A program made the translations under genes and the position numbers. Shown one piece after another: positions 24,614 to 33,492 of a DNA stretch of 64,000 nt; the first letter of the stretch is position 1, and every line of letters starts with the position of its first letter. The notes beneath the pieces were generated by a model. It saw nothing but the letters and a program-made list of their open reading frames with translations, did not search any database and was not told the DNA's origin. The stretch is from Pontivivens sp032464575 (GTDB lineage: Bacteria; Pseudomonadota; Alphaproteobacteria; Rhodobacterales; Rhodobacteraceae). Location: positions 62,001 through 126,000 of the forward strand of contig JAWDKM010000006.1 in NCBI GenBank assembly GCA_032464575.1, in the 5' to 3' direction.

Positions 24614-25600
24614 CTATGCGGCCAGCGCGGCCGCTTCCAGTGCGTCGAAATCGACCGTCTCGGGGAAATGCCCGGTCAGGGCGAAGATGCGCAACAGGTC
24701 CGAGCTGGACATGGCCACGGTTGCCTCGTTGTGCAACGGGTGACAATTGAGCACGTCCGCCCGCATCATCTGCGCGTCGAGGATGACCCGCACCGCCCGG
24801 TCCGCATCGTTGAGCACCGCGAGCGGCGTCACCGCACCGGGCGTCACGCCCAGATGCTCCATCAACCGCTCGGCCGGGGCGAAGGAGAGCTTGCGAACCC
24901 CGATCGCCTTTTCGAGGTCGCGGATGCGGATCTGCCGGCCCTCCCCGCAGGTGACGAGCACCAGCTCGCCCTTCTTCGACTTCAGGAACATGTTCTTGCA
25001 ATGCGCACCCGGCATCTCGCCGCGCAGGGCCCGGCTCTCCTCCACCGTGCGCAGCGGCGGGTGGCGGTGCAGCGTCGCGGGGACGTCGTGCTGGGTGAGG
25101 AAGGCCATCAGACGCGCCTCGGTCCAGGGCGCGACCTCGCAGCGCCAGAGATCGCGTGGCCGGTCTGTCAGGTCGTCCTGCCTGCCGGTGCGATCGAAAG
25201 CCGCCTTTTCCAGTACCCGCGCGGAGGCGGGATTGCCGGTGCCAGTAGCTGCGGTGAGCGCGGTCAGGCCGCCCCGGCGCGCCTCCCCCACCATGGCCCG
25301 GACCGCGGCCGTCGCGATGCCACGACCACGCAAGGCCGGGACGGTGCCATAGCCGATCTCCGCGATGCCGTCCCGCGGTGGCGCCTTGAATCCGCAGAGG
25401 CCCGCCACCATGCCGTCCGCCTCCACCAGCCACGCGCCGCCGTCGGGGCCCAGCCGCTGCGCCACATCGCGCAGGAGGGATAGCACCTCAGGCGTGTCGA
25501 TCCCGCCCTCGGGCAGTCGCAGCCCGGACGGTGCCTCGCCGCGGGCGAGCTTCTCATAAAGCGCCGGATCGGCGGGATGGAGGGTCACGGAGGTCGCCAT
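24614..25600 (-). CDS. GNAT acetyltransferase fused to a ProX/YbaK-type prolyl-tRNA editing domain
   Basis: 328 residues. Residues 1-150 form a GNAT domain (AEIGYGTVPALRGRGIATAAVRAMV, with the acetyl-CoA loop RGRGIA, then GTGNPASARVLEKAAF). Residues from about 155 form a ProXp-ala/YbaK-like editing domain (FLTQHDVPATLHRHPPLRTVEESRAL, then CKNMFLKSKKGELVLV, and a C-terminal HPLHNEATVAM). The second domain normally hydrolyses mischarged alanyl-tRNA(Pro). The fusion is unusual to me; the linker shows no stop or frameshift. It is divergent from the tRNA-Gly gene. Confidence 0.8.
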   Translation of the reverse strand: MATSVTLHPADPALYEKLARGEAPSGLRLPEGGIDTPEVLSLLRDVAQRLGPDGGAWLVEADGMVAGLCGFKAPPRDGIAEIGYGTVPALRGRGIATAAVRAMVGEARRGGLTALTAATGTGNPASARVLEKAAFDRTGRQDDLTDRPRDLWRCEVAPWTEARLMAFLTQHDVPATLHRHPPLRTVEESRALRGEMPGAHCKNMFLKSKKGELVLVTCGEGRQIRIRDLEKAIGVRKLSFAPAERLMEHLGVTPGAVTPLAVLNDADRAVRVILDAQMMRADVLNCHPLHNEATVAMSSSDLLRIFALTGHFPETVDFDALEAAALAA

Positions 25601-25700
25601 GACACCCAGATTAATGACCTCGCGGCGAGCTGCAATGGGGCGGACATTTTGCCCTTGCAGCCCCCTCGCGAATCCTTATACATCGCCCTCACCCAAGGAC

Positions 25701-25775
25701 GCGGGCGTAGCTCAGGGGTAGAGCGCAACCTTGCCAAGGTTGAAGTCGTGAGTTCGAATCTCATCGCCCGCTCCA
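25701..25775 (+). tRNA. tRNA-Gly (anticodon GCC)
   Basis: The 75 bases fold as a full cloverleaf: acceptor GCGGGCG/CGCCCGC, D arm GCTC/GAGC, anticodon stem CAACC/GGTTG with loop TTGCCAA, T arm GTGAG/CTCAT with TTCGAAT, and an encoded T-CCA end. It reads GGC codons. Immediately after it the base composition falls and the glycan island begins. Confidence 0.97.
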
Positions 25776-26030
25776 TCTTCTTTTGAATCGAACTTCGAGC
25801 ACGTCATCCAGTGGTGTTCCCACGTGGCGCATGCTGCGACGACTATCCGCACGGTTGCGCCGTCCTGGCAGGTAGATTAGGCATCGTCGCGTGTCTTGGA
25901 TGCCATCCGTCGTCAAGCGGTAGCATCTTGAGCGTTCAAAGCACTCTGGAGATCACGAGCGCAAGCGCCAAGTTCCTGCCACCCGCCATCTCCATTCCGC
26001 TCCCGTCGCTTCGACAAGCCAGAGATCTGC

Positions 26031-27329
26031 ATGCCGCTATCCGAAAAAATCGCTGACAAGACTGCAATCGTGGGTGTCCTTGGTATGGGCTATGTCGGCA
26101 TTCCCCTTGCCAAATCCGTCTCGCACGCGGGTTTTCAGGTTCGGGGTTTCGACATCGATCTCGATCGGGTCGTCGAACTGAATTCGGGTGAAAGTCCGAT
26201 CAAGCACATTTCGAACTCTGACATCGCAAACATGATCGCCCAGGGGTTCGAGGCGACCGATGATTTTCGGCGGGTCGCCGAATGCGACGTCCTCATGATC
26301 TGCGTACCCACGCCTCTCGATAAGATGCGCGAGCCCGATCTGAGTTTCGTGGAGGCGACGATGGATCAGATCGTCCCGCACCTCCGCCTTGAGCAACTTC
26401 TGTCGCTTGAAAGCACGACGTGGCCGGGCACGACGCGCGAAGTGCTTCTTCCTCGGATAGAGGCTGCCGGTTTGAATGTGGGGCAGGATTTCTTTCTCGT
26501 GTACTCTCCCGAAAGGGAAGATCCTGGTAATACCGTTTTCTCGACTCAAACGATCCCGAAGGTCGTAGGCGGTTGTTCCTCGCGATGCCTCGAAATAGGG
26601 AAGAACTTCTATAGCACGTTCGTAGACCAGGTCGTTCCGGTGAGTTCCGCCGAAACAGCTGAGATGGTGAAGCTCCTGGAGAACATCCATCGCGCTATCA
26701 ACATCGGGCTGGTGAACGAGCTCAAGATCGTCGCCGACGCCATGAATCTGGACATATTCGAAGTCATCAATGCGGCGAAAACCAAGCCGTTCGGCTTCAC
26801 AGCCTACTATCCGGGCCCTGGGATCGGGGGGCACTGTATTCCGGTCGATCCGTTCTACCTGACCTGGAAAGCGCGCGAATACGGTTTGCACACGCGGTTC
26901 ATCGAGCTTGCCGGCGAGGTGAATGCCGCCATGCCCCAGTATGTCGTGGACAAAACCGTACGTGCCTTGAATGCGAAGGGTAAGGCGCTCCGCGACGCGA
27001 AGGTGATCGTGCTCGGTGTCGCCTACAAGCCGGACGTCGACGATGTCCGGGAAAGCCCGTCGGTTTTCGTGATGGAACTTCTGCGTTCTTGGGGGGCCGA
27101 CGTTGCCTATAGCGATCCGAACGTTCCCGTTTTTCCCAAAATGAGAGAGCACAGTTTCGAGCTATCATCTACAGATCTCACTGCCGAAGTACTTGCTGAT
27201 AATGATGCAGTTCTGCTGCTGACTGATCACTCCACATTTGACTACGACCTGGTGCGCGCCCACGCGCCTCTCATAATTGATACACGCGGCCGGTTTGAAG
27301 AAGATGGTGACACAGTCTGGCGCGCATGA
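26031..27329 (+). CDS. wbpA: UDP-GlcNAc/UDP-ManNAc-type nucleotide-sugar 6-dehydrogenase (WbpA-like)
   Basis: 432 residues. The N-terminal Rossmann motif is GVLGMGYVGIPLA. The dehydrogenase body has YSPEREDPGN, characteristic of the WbpA/WecC group rather than UDP-glucose dehydrogenases. The catalytic cysteine is in GGHCIPVDP, and the C-terminal NAD/sugar domain ends GVAYKPDVDDVRESPS. It oxidises C6 of a UDP-N-acetylhexosamine twice to the uronic acid. The next three genes encode WbpB, WbpD and WbpE homologues, so the expected substrate is UDP-GlcNAc. It is the first gene of the island, and overlaps the next start. Confidence 0.88.
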   Translation: MPLSEKIADKTAIVGVLGMGYVGIPLAKSVSHAGFQVRGFDIDLDRVVELNSGESPIKHISNSDIANMIAQGFEATDDFRRVAECDVLMICVPTPLDKMREPDLSFVEATMDQIVPHLRLEQLLSLESTTWPGTTREVLLPRIEAAGLNVGQDFFLVYSPEREDPGNTVFSTQTIPKVVGGCSSRCLEIGKNFYSTFVDQVVPVSSAETAEMVKLLENIHRAINIGLVNELKIVADAMNLDIFEVINAAKTKPFGFTAYYPGPGIGGHCIPVDPFYLTWKAREYGLHTRFIELAGEVNAAMPQYVVDKTVRALNAKGKALRDAKVIVLGVAYKPDVDDVRESPSVFVMELLRSWGADVAYSDPNVPVFPKMREHSFELSSTDLTAEVLADNDAVLLLTDHSTFDYDLVRAHAPLIIDTRGRFEEDGDTVWRA

Positions 27330-27352
27330 CGCTGCCGGGAAAGCGAGATGTA

Positions 27353-28300
27353 ATGACGACGTACGCATTGATCGGTGCAGCAGGCTACATTGCGCCGCGC
27401 CATTTGAAGGCGATAAAGGAGACGAATGGTACGCTTGCAGTTGCGCACGACGTAACCGATAGCGTCGGCGTTCTCGACAGCCACTTTCCAGATGCTGACT
27501 TCTTTACGGAGTTCGAGCGTTTCGAGGCACATCTCCATTTTCTGCGTCAAAGGTCGATGCCCGTCGACTTTGTCAGTATCTGTTCGCCGAATTATCTTCA
27601 CATGGCTCACATGAGCTCTTCGATGCGTGCCGGCGCCGATGCTATTTGCGAGAAGCCGGTTGTTCTGGAACCGGGCGACATCGATGAGCTTCGCAGGCTC
27701 GAAGGCGAGACGGGACGCCGCATTCACTCGATCCTGCAGTTGCGCCTTCATCCTGCGATTGTCGCGCTCCGCGATCGTGTGCAGTCGGGCGATCCTGACC
27801 GGATATACGACGTCGACCTCGGCTACTTTACATCACGCGGCGCATGGTATCATGCATCGTGGAAAGGTGTGGAGCAGAAGTCGGGCGGTATATCTACCAA
27901 TATTGGTGTTCATTTCTATGATATGCTTTCGTTCGTATTTGGCTGTAATACGGCCAATACTGTTCATCACAGAGCCAACGACGCGGCGGCTGGTTACCTC
28001 GAGTTCGAGCGCGCTCGTGTCCGATGGGTTCTGTCTATCAATCGAGCGCATCTTCCGGACCACACGCCCGAGGGCCAGGGTACGCATCGCTCCATTACAG
28101 TCGATGGCGACGAGATCGAGTTTTCAGGTGGCTTCACGGATCTGCACACGGCGAGCTACCAGAACATCCTGAGCGGCAGTGGCTACGGTTTGGAGGATGT
28201 TCGCCCGTCGATCGAACTGGTCAGCCATATTCGGCATGCTCCACTAGAGCCGAGTGTCGGCGAGCAACATCCGGATCTCGCCAAGATCGTTGGACGATGA
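27353..28300 (+). CDS. wbpB: Gfo/Idh/MocA oxidoreductase, WbpB-like
   Basis: About 315 residues from the ATG at 27353, where the family-typical YALIGAAGYIAPRHLKAI begins; an upstream ATG at 27326 that overlaps the wbpA stop is a possible alternative. NAD-binding and substrate motifs include ICSPNYLH and CEKPVVL, then the beta-sheet domain with GGISTNIGVHFYDML. In the known pathway this enzyme oxidises the 3-position of UDP-GlcNAcA so that an amino group can be added. Its tight linkage to wbpD (ATGA overlap) supports the role. Confidence 0.85.
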   Translation: MTTYALIGAAGYIAPRHLKAIKETNGTLAVAHDVTDSVGVLDSHFPDADFFTEFERFEAHLHFLRQRSMPVDFVSICSPNYLHMAHMSSSMRAGADAICEKPVVLEPGDIDELRRLEGETGRRIHSILQLRLHPAIVALRDRVQSGDPDRIYDVDLGYFTSRGAWYHASWKGVEQKSGGISTNIGVHFYDMLSFVFGCNTANTVHHRANDAAAGYLEFERARVRWVLSINRAHLPDHTPEGQGTHRSITVDGDEIEFSGGFTDLHTASYQNILSGSGYGLEDVRPSIELVSHIRHAPLEPSVGEQHPDLAKIVGR

Positions 28301-28881
28301 TCGACCCGACTGCATATGTTCACGCCAGTGCTTGGATCGACGACGATGTCTCGATCGGAGCCCGAACGCGGATATGGCACTTCGTACATGTTCTGCCACA
28401 TACGCGGATCGGCGCGGACTGTGTGCTGGGACAAAACGTAATGGCGGGTCCGCATGTTACGATCGGGAATGGCTGCAAGGTCCAGAATAACGTGGCTATG
28501 TACAGGGGTGTGCATCTGGAAGCCGACGTGTTTTGCGGTCCATCCTGTGTCTTCACGAACGTTCTCACGCCCCGGGCACACGTCGAGCGGAAAGACGAGT
28601 TTGCGGACACACATGTGAAACGCGGCGCAACCATAGGCGCCAATGCGACGATCGTGTGTGGTAATACCCTAGGGACCTATTGCATGGTCGCAGCCGGCGC
28701 CGTGGTAACGCGCGACGTTCCAGACTTCGCCCTCGTTGCTGGTGTTCCTGCGCGCCGCATTGGCTGGGTCAGCCGATCCGGTGATCGATTGGATGAAACG
28801 CTGGTTTGTCCAAGGACCGGGGAGCGATATGCCGAGGCTGGAGGCGCGCTTTCTCTGGTCGCCGAGGGGCGCCCAAGCTAA
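28297..28881 (+). CDS. wbpD: Hexapeptide N-acetyltransferase, WbpD-like
   Basis: 194 residues from the ATG at 28297, which overlaps the wbpB stop. Left-handed beta-helix repeats are clear (DDDVSIGARTRIWHFVHV, IGADCVLGQNVMAGPHVTIG, RGATIGANATIVCGNTLGTY), ending with VAGVPARRIGWVS. The family acetylates the 3-amino group of UDP-2-acetamido-3-amino-glucuronic acid. The C-terminal 30 residues extend the normal core. Confidence 0.85.
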   Translation: MIDPTAYVHASAWIDDDVSIGARTRIWHFVHVLPHTRIGADCVLGQNVMAGPHVTIGNGCKVQNNVAMYRGVHLEADVFCGPSCVFTNVLTPRAHVERKDEFADTHVKRGATIGANATIVCGNTLGTYCMVAAGAVVTRDVPDFALVAGVPARRIGWVSRSGDRLDETLVCPRTGERYAEAGGALSLVAEGRPS

Positions 28882-28966
28882 AGATAACGACGCCCGGTCG
28901 TTCTCGAACTCGACTGTGCGGGATGATGACGAAGAGGTTTTGCGCGTGCCTGGGACAACAGAGCCG

Positions 28967-30067
28967 ATGCAGTTCATAGATTTGGCGGCTCGGCAGCGGC
29001 GAGTGAAGGACGAAATCGACGCTGGTATCGCTGCGGTTCTTGCACATGGGAAGTATATTCTCGGGCCCGAGGTCGCCGAACTCGAGACGGCGCTAGCGGC
29101 CTATGCAGGCGCGTCGGACTGCGTGACCTGCGCGAATGGGACGGACGCGCTGCAGATCGCGCTGATGGCACTCGAAATCGGGCCGGGTGATGAAGTCATA
29201 ACGCCGGGCTTCAGCTACATCGCAACAGCCGAGGCGATTTCGCTTCTCGGTGCACGTCCGGTCTATGTCGACATAGATCGAGCAAGCTTCAATATCGCCC
29301 CGGAGGATATCGAGGCCGCAATCACACCGAAAACGAGGGCGATCATCCCGGTCTCCCTGTATGGGCAGTGTCCGGATTTCGATGCTATCCAAGCGATCGC
29401 CGCGGCGCACGGCCTGCCAGTTGTCGAAGACGGCGCCCAAAGTTTTGGAGCCACCTACAAGGGACGTAAGTCGTGCGCCCTGTCGATGATCGGCTGCACG
29501 AGCTTCTTCCCGTCGAAGCCCCTCGGATGCTACGGGGATGGAGGTGCGATCTTCACGAGCGATCCCGATCTCGCCCTTCGCATTCGCCAGATTGCCCGCC
29601 ACGGCCAGAGCAGACGTTATCATCACGTCCGGATTGGCGTGAACAGCAGGCTTGATACCCTGCAGGCGGCAGTCTTGCTCCCCATGCTTGCAATACTCGA
29701 CGATGAGCGTGCCGCCCGGCAGGCGGTCGCGGAGCGCTACACGGAAGCCTTTCGCGACTCGCACGCCGTTTCGCCGCCGCTGATCGCGAGCCACAATGCT
29801 AGCGCTTGGGCGCAGTACACTGTTCGTGCTGCAGATCGGGACGGCCTACAGGCGGCTCTTGCTGAAAAGGGTATCCCGACGGTAGTGCACTACCCTCTCC
29901 CACTGAATCGGCAGCCTGCAGTCGCCGATCCTTCCGCGCGACTTCCGGAAAGCGATCGGGCGGCCGATGAAGTTCTGAGCTTGCCTATGCACCCTTACCT
30001 GAAGCAGGAGCATCAAGACTTCGTCATCGAGGCGGTGCTAAATACTGCAGTCCGAGTTGAAGCCTAG
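28967..30067 (+). CDS. wbpE: DegT/DnrJ/EryC1 aminotransferase, WbpE-like
   Basis: 366 residues from the ATG at 28967. MQFIDLAARQRRVKDEIDAG is followed by GKYILGPEVAELE, the usual WbpE-type start. The PLP lysine is in TSFFPSKPLGCYGDGG, and EDGAQSFGATYKG contains the cofactor aspartate region. It adds the 3-amino group using glutamate. A longer frame from 28736 overlaps wbpD and is not family-like. There is an 85-base gap after wbpD, the only loose spacing in this set. With wbpA, B and D it should yield UDP-GlcNAc3NAcA. Confidence 0.87.
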   Translation: MQFIDLAARQRRVKDEIDAGIAAVLAHGKYILGPEVAELETALAAYAGASDCVTCANGTDALQIALMALEIGPGDEVITPGFSYIATAEAISLLGARPVYVDIDRASFNIAPEDIEAAITPKTRAIIPVSLYGQCPDFDAIQAIAAAHGLPVVEDGAQSFGATYKGRKSCALSMIGCTSFFPSKPLGCYGDGGAIFTSDPDLALRIRQIARHGQSRRYHHVRIGVNSRLDTLQAAVLLPMLAILDDERAARQAVAERYTEAFRDSHAVSPPLIASHNASAWAQYTVRAADRDGLQAALAEKGIPTVVHYPLPLNRQPAVADPSARLPESDRAADEVLSLPMHPYLKQEHQDFVIEAVLNTAVRVEA

Positions 30068-31350
30068 TGTCGAGACGCTTCGCCAAGAATACCTTAATAT
30101 ATCTGGTCGCAAACATCGCAAATGCGGCTGTACCACTCTTGATGTTGCCCGTTCTAACGCGAATTCTGACGCCAGCCGATTATGGCATCATTGCGATGTA
30201 TGCGATTGCGATCGGGGTGTTCGCGGCATTTACTGGACTGAGTGTGCATGGGGCCGTTAATGTCCGCTACTTTCAGCTGACTGCCGATGACATGGCTGAG
30301 TTTGTGACGGCCTGTCTTCTGATCCTCGCAGCCAGCACTGTTTTTATTACAGGTATCGTTTATGTGGCAGCACCATACCTGACCGAAGTCATTGGACTGC
30401 CTCGCGCGTGGCTCGTCGTCGGTGTCCTTGTTGCCGCAGCTCAGTCTTTGAGCTTGATCCGTCTGTCCTTGTGGCAAGTATCGGGCATGCCGTTCTCGTA
30501 TGGAGCATTTCAGATCGGCCGGACCTTGAGTAACGCACTGCTGTCGCTGCTCTTGGTCCTGGGCGTCAACATGGCTTGGGAAGGACGTCTGATTGGTCAA
30601 AGCGCGGCAATCGGTTTGTTCGGATTTGTTGCTATATTTTACTTATTCAGATCAGGGTTTTTGGTTCGGCCGCAGAATTTGGGCAAGCATTGTTCCGATG
30701 CCTTACGTTTTGGTATACCCCTGATACCTCATGTCATTGGCGGTCTGACGATCGTTATGCTCGATCGTTTCGTGATTGCGGCGGTTGTCGGATTGGCCGG
30801 CGCCGGGATTTATATGGTGGCAGCTCAGATTGGACAGGTCCTCGGTCTTCTCTCCGACGCGTTCAACAAGGCCTACTCTCCTTGGCTGATGCGTCAACTT
30901 GCTACACCTGGAGACACCCGTCCCCGACAGATCGTGTGGGGCACATACCTCTATTTCGGTGGGATTATCGCTCTGGCGCTTGCCATCGGCGGAGCTGCAC
31001 CGCTAATCGTCGGAACGCTGGCGGGGCCAGCGTTCGAGAATGCACAAGACGTCGTAGTCTATGTTGCCTTGGGTTATGCCTTTAACGGCTGCTACCTGAT
31101 CGTTACAAATTACGTGTTCTTCGAGAGTAGGACTGCGATACTGGCCTATATCACCTTTGGTGCTGCGCTTATCCATCTCCCGCTGACATACATTCTCGTT
31201 CAGTACAACGGAATTGTGGGTGCCGGGCAGGCGTTCGCCATCAGTCAATTTCTCAGTTTTTTGGCCACCTGGTGGCTCGGGCACAAGGTACACCCGATGC
31301 CGTGGCGGCTTTCGCCTAAAATAATAGATGATCAGGGGCCGGGCAAATGA
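30067..31350 (+). CDS. Wzx-type polysaccharide flippase
   Basis: 427 residues, starting at a GTG (30067) that overlaps the wbpE stop. About 12-14 hydrophobic segments are present, with the MATE/PST start RRFAKNTLIYLVANIANAAVPLLMLPVLTRILTPADYG in outline and repeated helix pairs. Such proteins move lipid-linked oligosaccharides across the inner membrane. The AT-rich codons differ from the core genome. The repeat unit it moves is inferred from its neighbours only. Confidence 0.82.
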   Translation: MSRRFAKNTLIYLVANIANAAVPLLMLPVLTRILTPADYGIIAMYAIAIGVFAAFTGLSVHGAVNVRYFQLTADDMAEFVTACLLILAASTVFITGIVYVAAPYLTEVIGLPRAWLVVGVLVAAAQSLSLIRLSLWQVSGMPFSYGAFQIGRTLSNALLSLLLVLGVNMAWEGRLIGQSAAIGLFGFVAIFYLFRSGFLVRPQNLGKHCSDALRFGIPLIPHVIGGLTIVMLDRFVIAAVVGLAGAGIYMVAAQIGQVLGLLSDAFNKAYSPWLMRQLATPGDTRPRQIVWGTYLYFGGIIALALAIGGAAPLIVGTLAGPAFENAQDVVVYVALGYAFNGCYLIVTNYVFFESRTAILAYITFGAALIHLPLTYILVQYNGIVGAGQAFAISQFLSFLATWWLGHKVHPMPWRLSPKIIDDQGPGK

Positions 31351-32327
31351 CGAATGTTCTGGTAACCGGTGCGGACGGCTTCATCGGTTCGCACCTGACG
31401 GAGATGCTGCTGGCGCAGGGCTACAATGTGAAGGCCCTTGCGCAATACAACTCTTTCAATAGCTGGGGCTGGCTGGACGACATTCCGACCTCAGATAGAA
31501 TGGAAATTCTCACAGGCGATGTACGCGACCCACACTACTGCAAGCGGATTACGAAAGACATCGACATCGTATTCCATCTCGCAGCACTAATCGCGATTCC
31601 GTACTCTTATCAAGCACCGGATAGCTACGTTGATACGAACGTTCGGGGCACTTTGAATATCTGCCAAGCGGCGCTTGAAAATGGTTGCGGGCGCGTAATT
31701 CATACATCAACAAGTGAAGTCTACGGCACCGCACAATACGTTCCCATTGACGAGAAGCATCCACTTCAGCCGCAGTCGCCTTACAGTGCCTCCAAGATTA
31801 GCGCCGACGCGATGGCGATGAGCTTCTACCATTCATTCGATCTTCCGTTGACGATTGCTCGGCCCTTCAACACCTATGGTCCTCGGCAATCGGCGCGAGC
31901 GGTGATCCCTACGATTATAACGCAGATCGCGAACGGAGCTGAACAGATCAGGCTGGGCGATGTAACGCCAACACGAGATTTCAACTACGTCGCGGACACA
32001 TGCCAGGGCTTTATAGCGCTGGCGACATCCAACGATGTAGTTGGGGAGGTGATAAATATCGGCTCGAACTACGAGATCTCGATATTGGATGCGTTAAATT
32101 TAATCAAAGATATAATGAAAAGTGATGTCAAGTTTGTCTACGATGAAGAACGGATGCGCCCCCGGGCATCCGAAGTATTTCGTCTGTGGTGCGATAATAC
32201 CAAGATCCTCAGTGTGACCACATTCGAACCTGCTTTTGATATAAGGAGCGGCCTCACAGAAACAATCGCATGGTTCACTCAAGAGGAAAATCTGAATAAA
32301 TATAAGTCAGATATATACAATGTTTGA
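31347..32327 (+). CDS. legB: NAD-dependent epimerase/dehydratase, LegB-like GDP-sugar 4,6-dehydratase
   Basis: 326 residues. The SDR motifs are LVTGADGFIGSH, STSEVYGTAQYVP and YSASKISADAMAMSFYHSF with the YxxxK pair. The sequence is closest in style to the LegB/Cj1319 group of dehydratases that act on GDP-GlcNAc, and the gene is followed by legC. It forms the 4-keto-6-deoxy intermediate. The start overlaps the flippase stop by four bases (ATGA). Confidence 0.85.
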   Translation: MTNVLVTGADGFIGSHLTEMLLAQGYNVKALAQYNSFNSWGWLDDIPTSDRMEILTGDVRDPHYCKRITKDIDIVFHLAALIAIPYSYQAPDSYVDTNVRGTLNICQAALENGCGRVIHTSTSEVYGTAQYVPIDEKHPLQPQSPYSASKISADAMAMSFYHSFDLPLTIARPFNTYGPRQSARAVIPTIITQIANGAEQIRLGDVTPTRDFNYVADTCQGFIALATSNDVVGEVINIGSNYEISILDALNLIKDIMKSDVKFVYDEERMRPRASEVFRLWCDNTKILSVTTFEPAFDIRSGLTETIAWFTQEENLNKYKSDIYNV

Positions 32328-33492
32328 CGATATTATACACTTTATTCGAGATCTTTATCGCACTGAATTACATATTCCACTTCATGCGCCCCTTCTGATA
32401 GGGAATGAGCGTAGCTATGTCGATCGGGCCATTACATCGACTTATGTGTCGAGTGTTGGGGCCTTCGTCGACCAGCTCGAAGACGAAATTGCAGCTTACA
32501 CTGGCGTCGAACGGGCCGTCGCTGTCGTCAATGGCACGGCAGCGTTGCACGTGGCCATGCTTCTAGCGGGTGTTAAGCCTGGAGACTGCGTTATTACGCA
32601 AGCTCTAACTTTCGTGGCGACGTGCAATGCGATCGCTTATTGCGGAGCCCAGCCAGTCTTCGTGGATGTAGACCGAGATACGATGGGTCTCTCAGTTTCG
32701 GCGCTGGAGGACTGGCTAGAGAGTTTTGCCGAGATCGGAGCCGACGGGCTGTGCCGGCGCCGGTCGGATCGAGCCATCGTCCGAGCCTGCGTTCCCATGC
32801 ATACTTTTGGACATATCGGCCGTGTGGCACAGCTTGTCGACCTCTGCCGGCGCTGGGGCATCGCCGTCGTCGAAGATGCGGCCGAGGCACTGGGAAGTAC
32901 GCGAGACAATCGGCACGCAGGTACGTTTGGCGATATTGGGGTGTTCAGTTTCAACGGCAACAAGATCCTCACGACCGGCGGCGGGGGGATCATCGTTGCG
33001 AAGGCGTCCGTAGCCGCGCGCGCCAAGCATCTGACGACGACGGCCAAGACGTCCCATTCCTACGAATACGTGCATGATCAGGTAGGTTATAACTATCGCA
33101 TGCCGAACCTGAACGCAGCGTTGGGATGCGCACAGCTCGAACAGCTGGATGACTTCGTTGCGGCAAAGCGTGCTCTCGCATCAGCGTATGCGGACTTCTT
33201 CGCAGATACTTCGCTTGAGTTCTTTGTCGAGCCAAGCGAAGCCCGATCAAATTACTGGTTGAATGCTGTGCTTTGCGAGAGCCGTGCGGAGCGAGACGCT
33301 CTTTTACATGCTACTAACGATGCGGGTATCAGCACACGGCCCATTTGGTCGCTGATGACTCGCCTCCCAATGTATGAGAATGCTGATCGCGGCGACCTTA
33401 CCCAGTCAGAGTGGCTCGAGGATCGTGTCGTGAACCTGCCCAGCAGCGTCGTTCCAGCGTTCTTGGAAAAGCGAGTGGAGGCTCGTTCCTGA
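32320..33492 (+). CDS. legC: LegC-type PLP-dependent aminotransferase
   Basis: 390 residues. DegT/AHBA-synthase-type features are present: NGTAALHVAMLLAGVKPGD, the EDAAEALGS cofactor segment and PLP lysine in SFNGNKILTTGGGG, with GYNYRMPNLNAALGCAQLEQL. It matches the LegC family, which adds the 4-amino group to the 4-keto sugar from LegB. It overlaps legB by eight bases. The N-terminal IHFIRDLYRTELHIPLHAPLL is typical of the family. Confidence 0.88.
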   Translation: MFDDIIHFIRDLYRTELHIPLHAPLLIGNERSYVDRAITSTYVSSVGAFVDQLEDEIAAYTGVERAVAVVNGTAALHVAMLLAGVKPGDCVITQALTFVATCNAIAYCGAQPVFVDVDRDTMGLSVSALEDWLESFAEIGADGLCRRRSDRAIVRACVPMHTFGHIGRVAQLVDLCRRWGIAVVEDAAEALGSTRDNRHAGTFGDIGVFSFNGNKILTTGGGGIIVAKASVAARAKHLTTTAKTSHSYEYVHDQVGYNYRMPNLNAALGCAQLEQLDDFVAAKRALASAYADFFADTSLEFFVEPSEARSNYWLNAVLCESRAERDALLHATNDAGISTRPIWSLMTRLPMYENADRGDLTQSEWLEDRVVNLPSSVVPAFLEKRVEARS

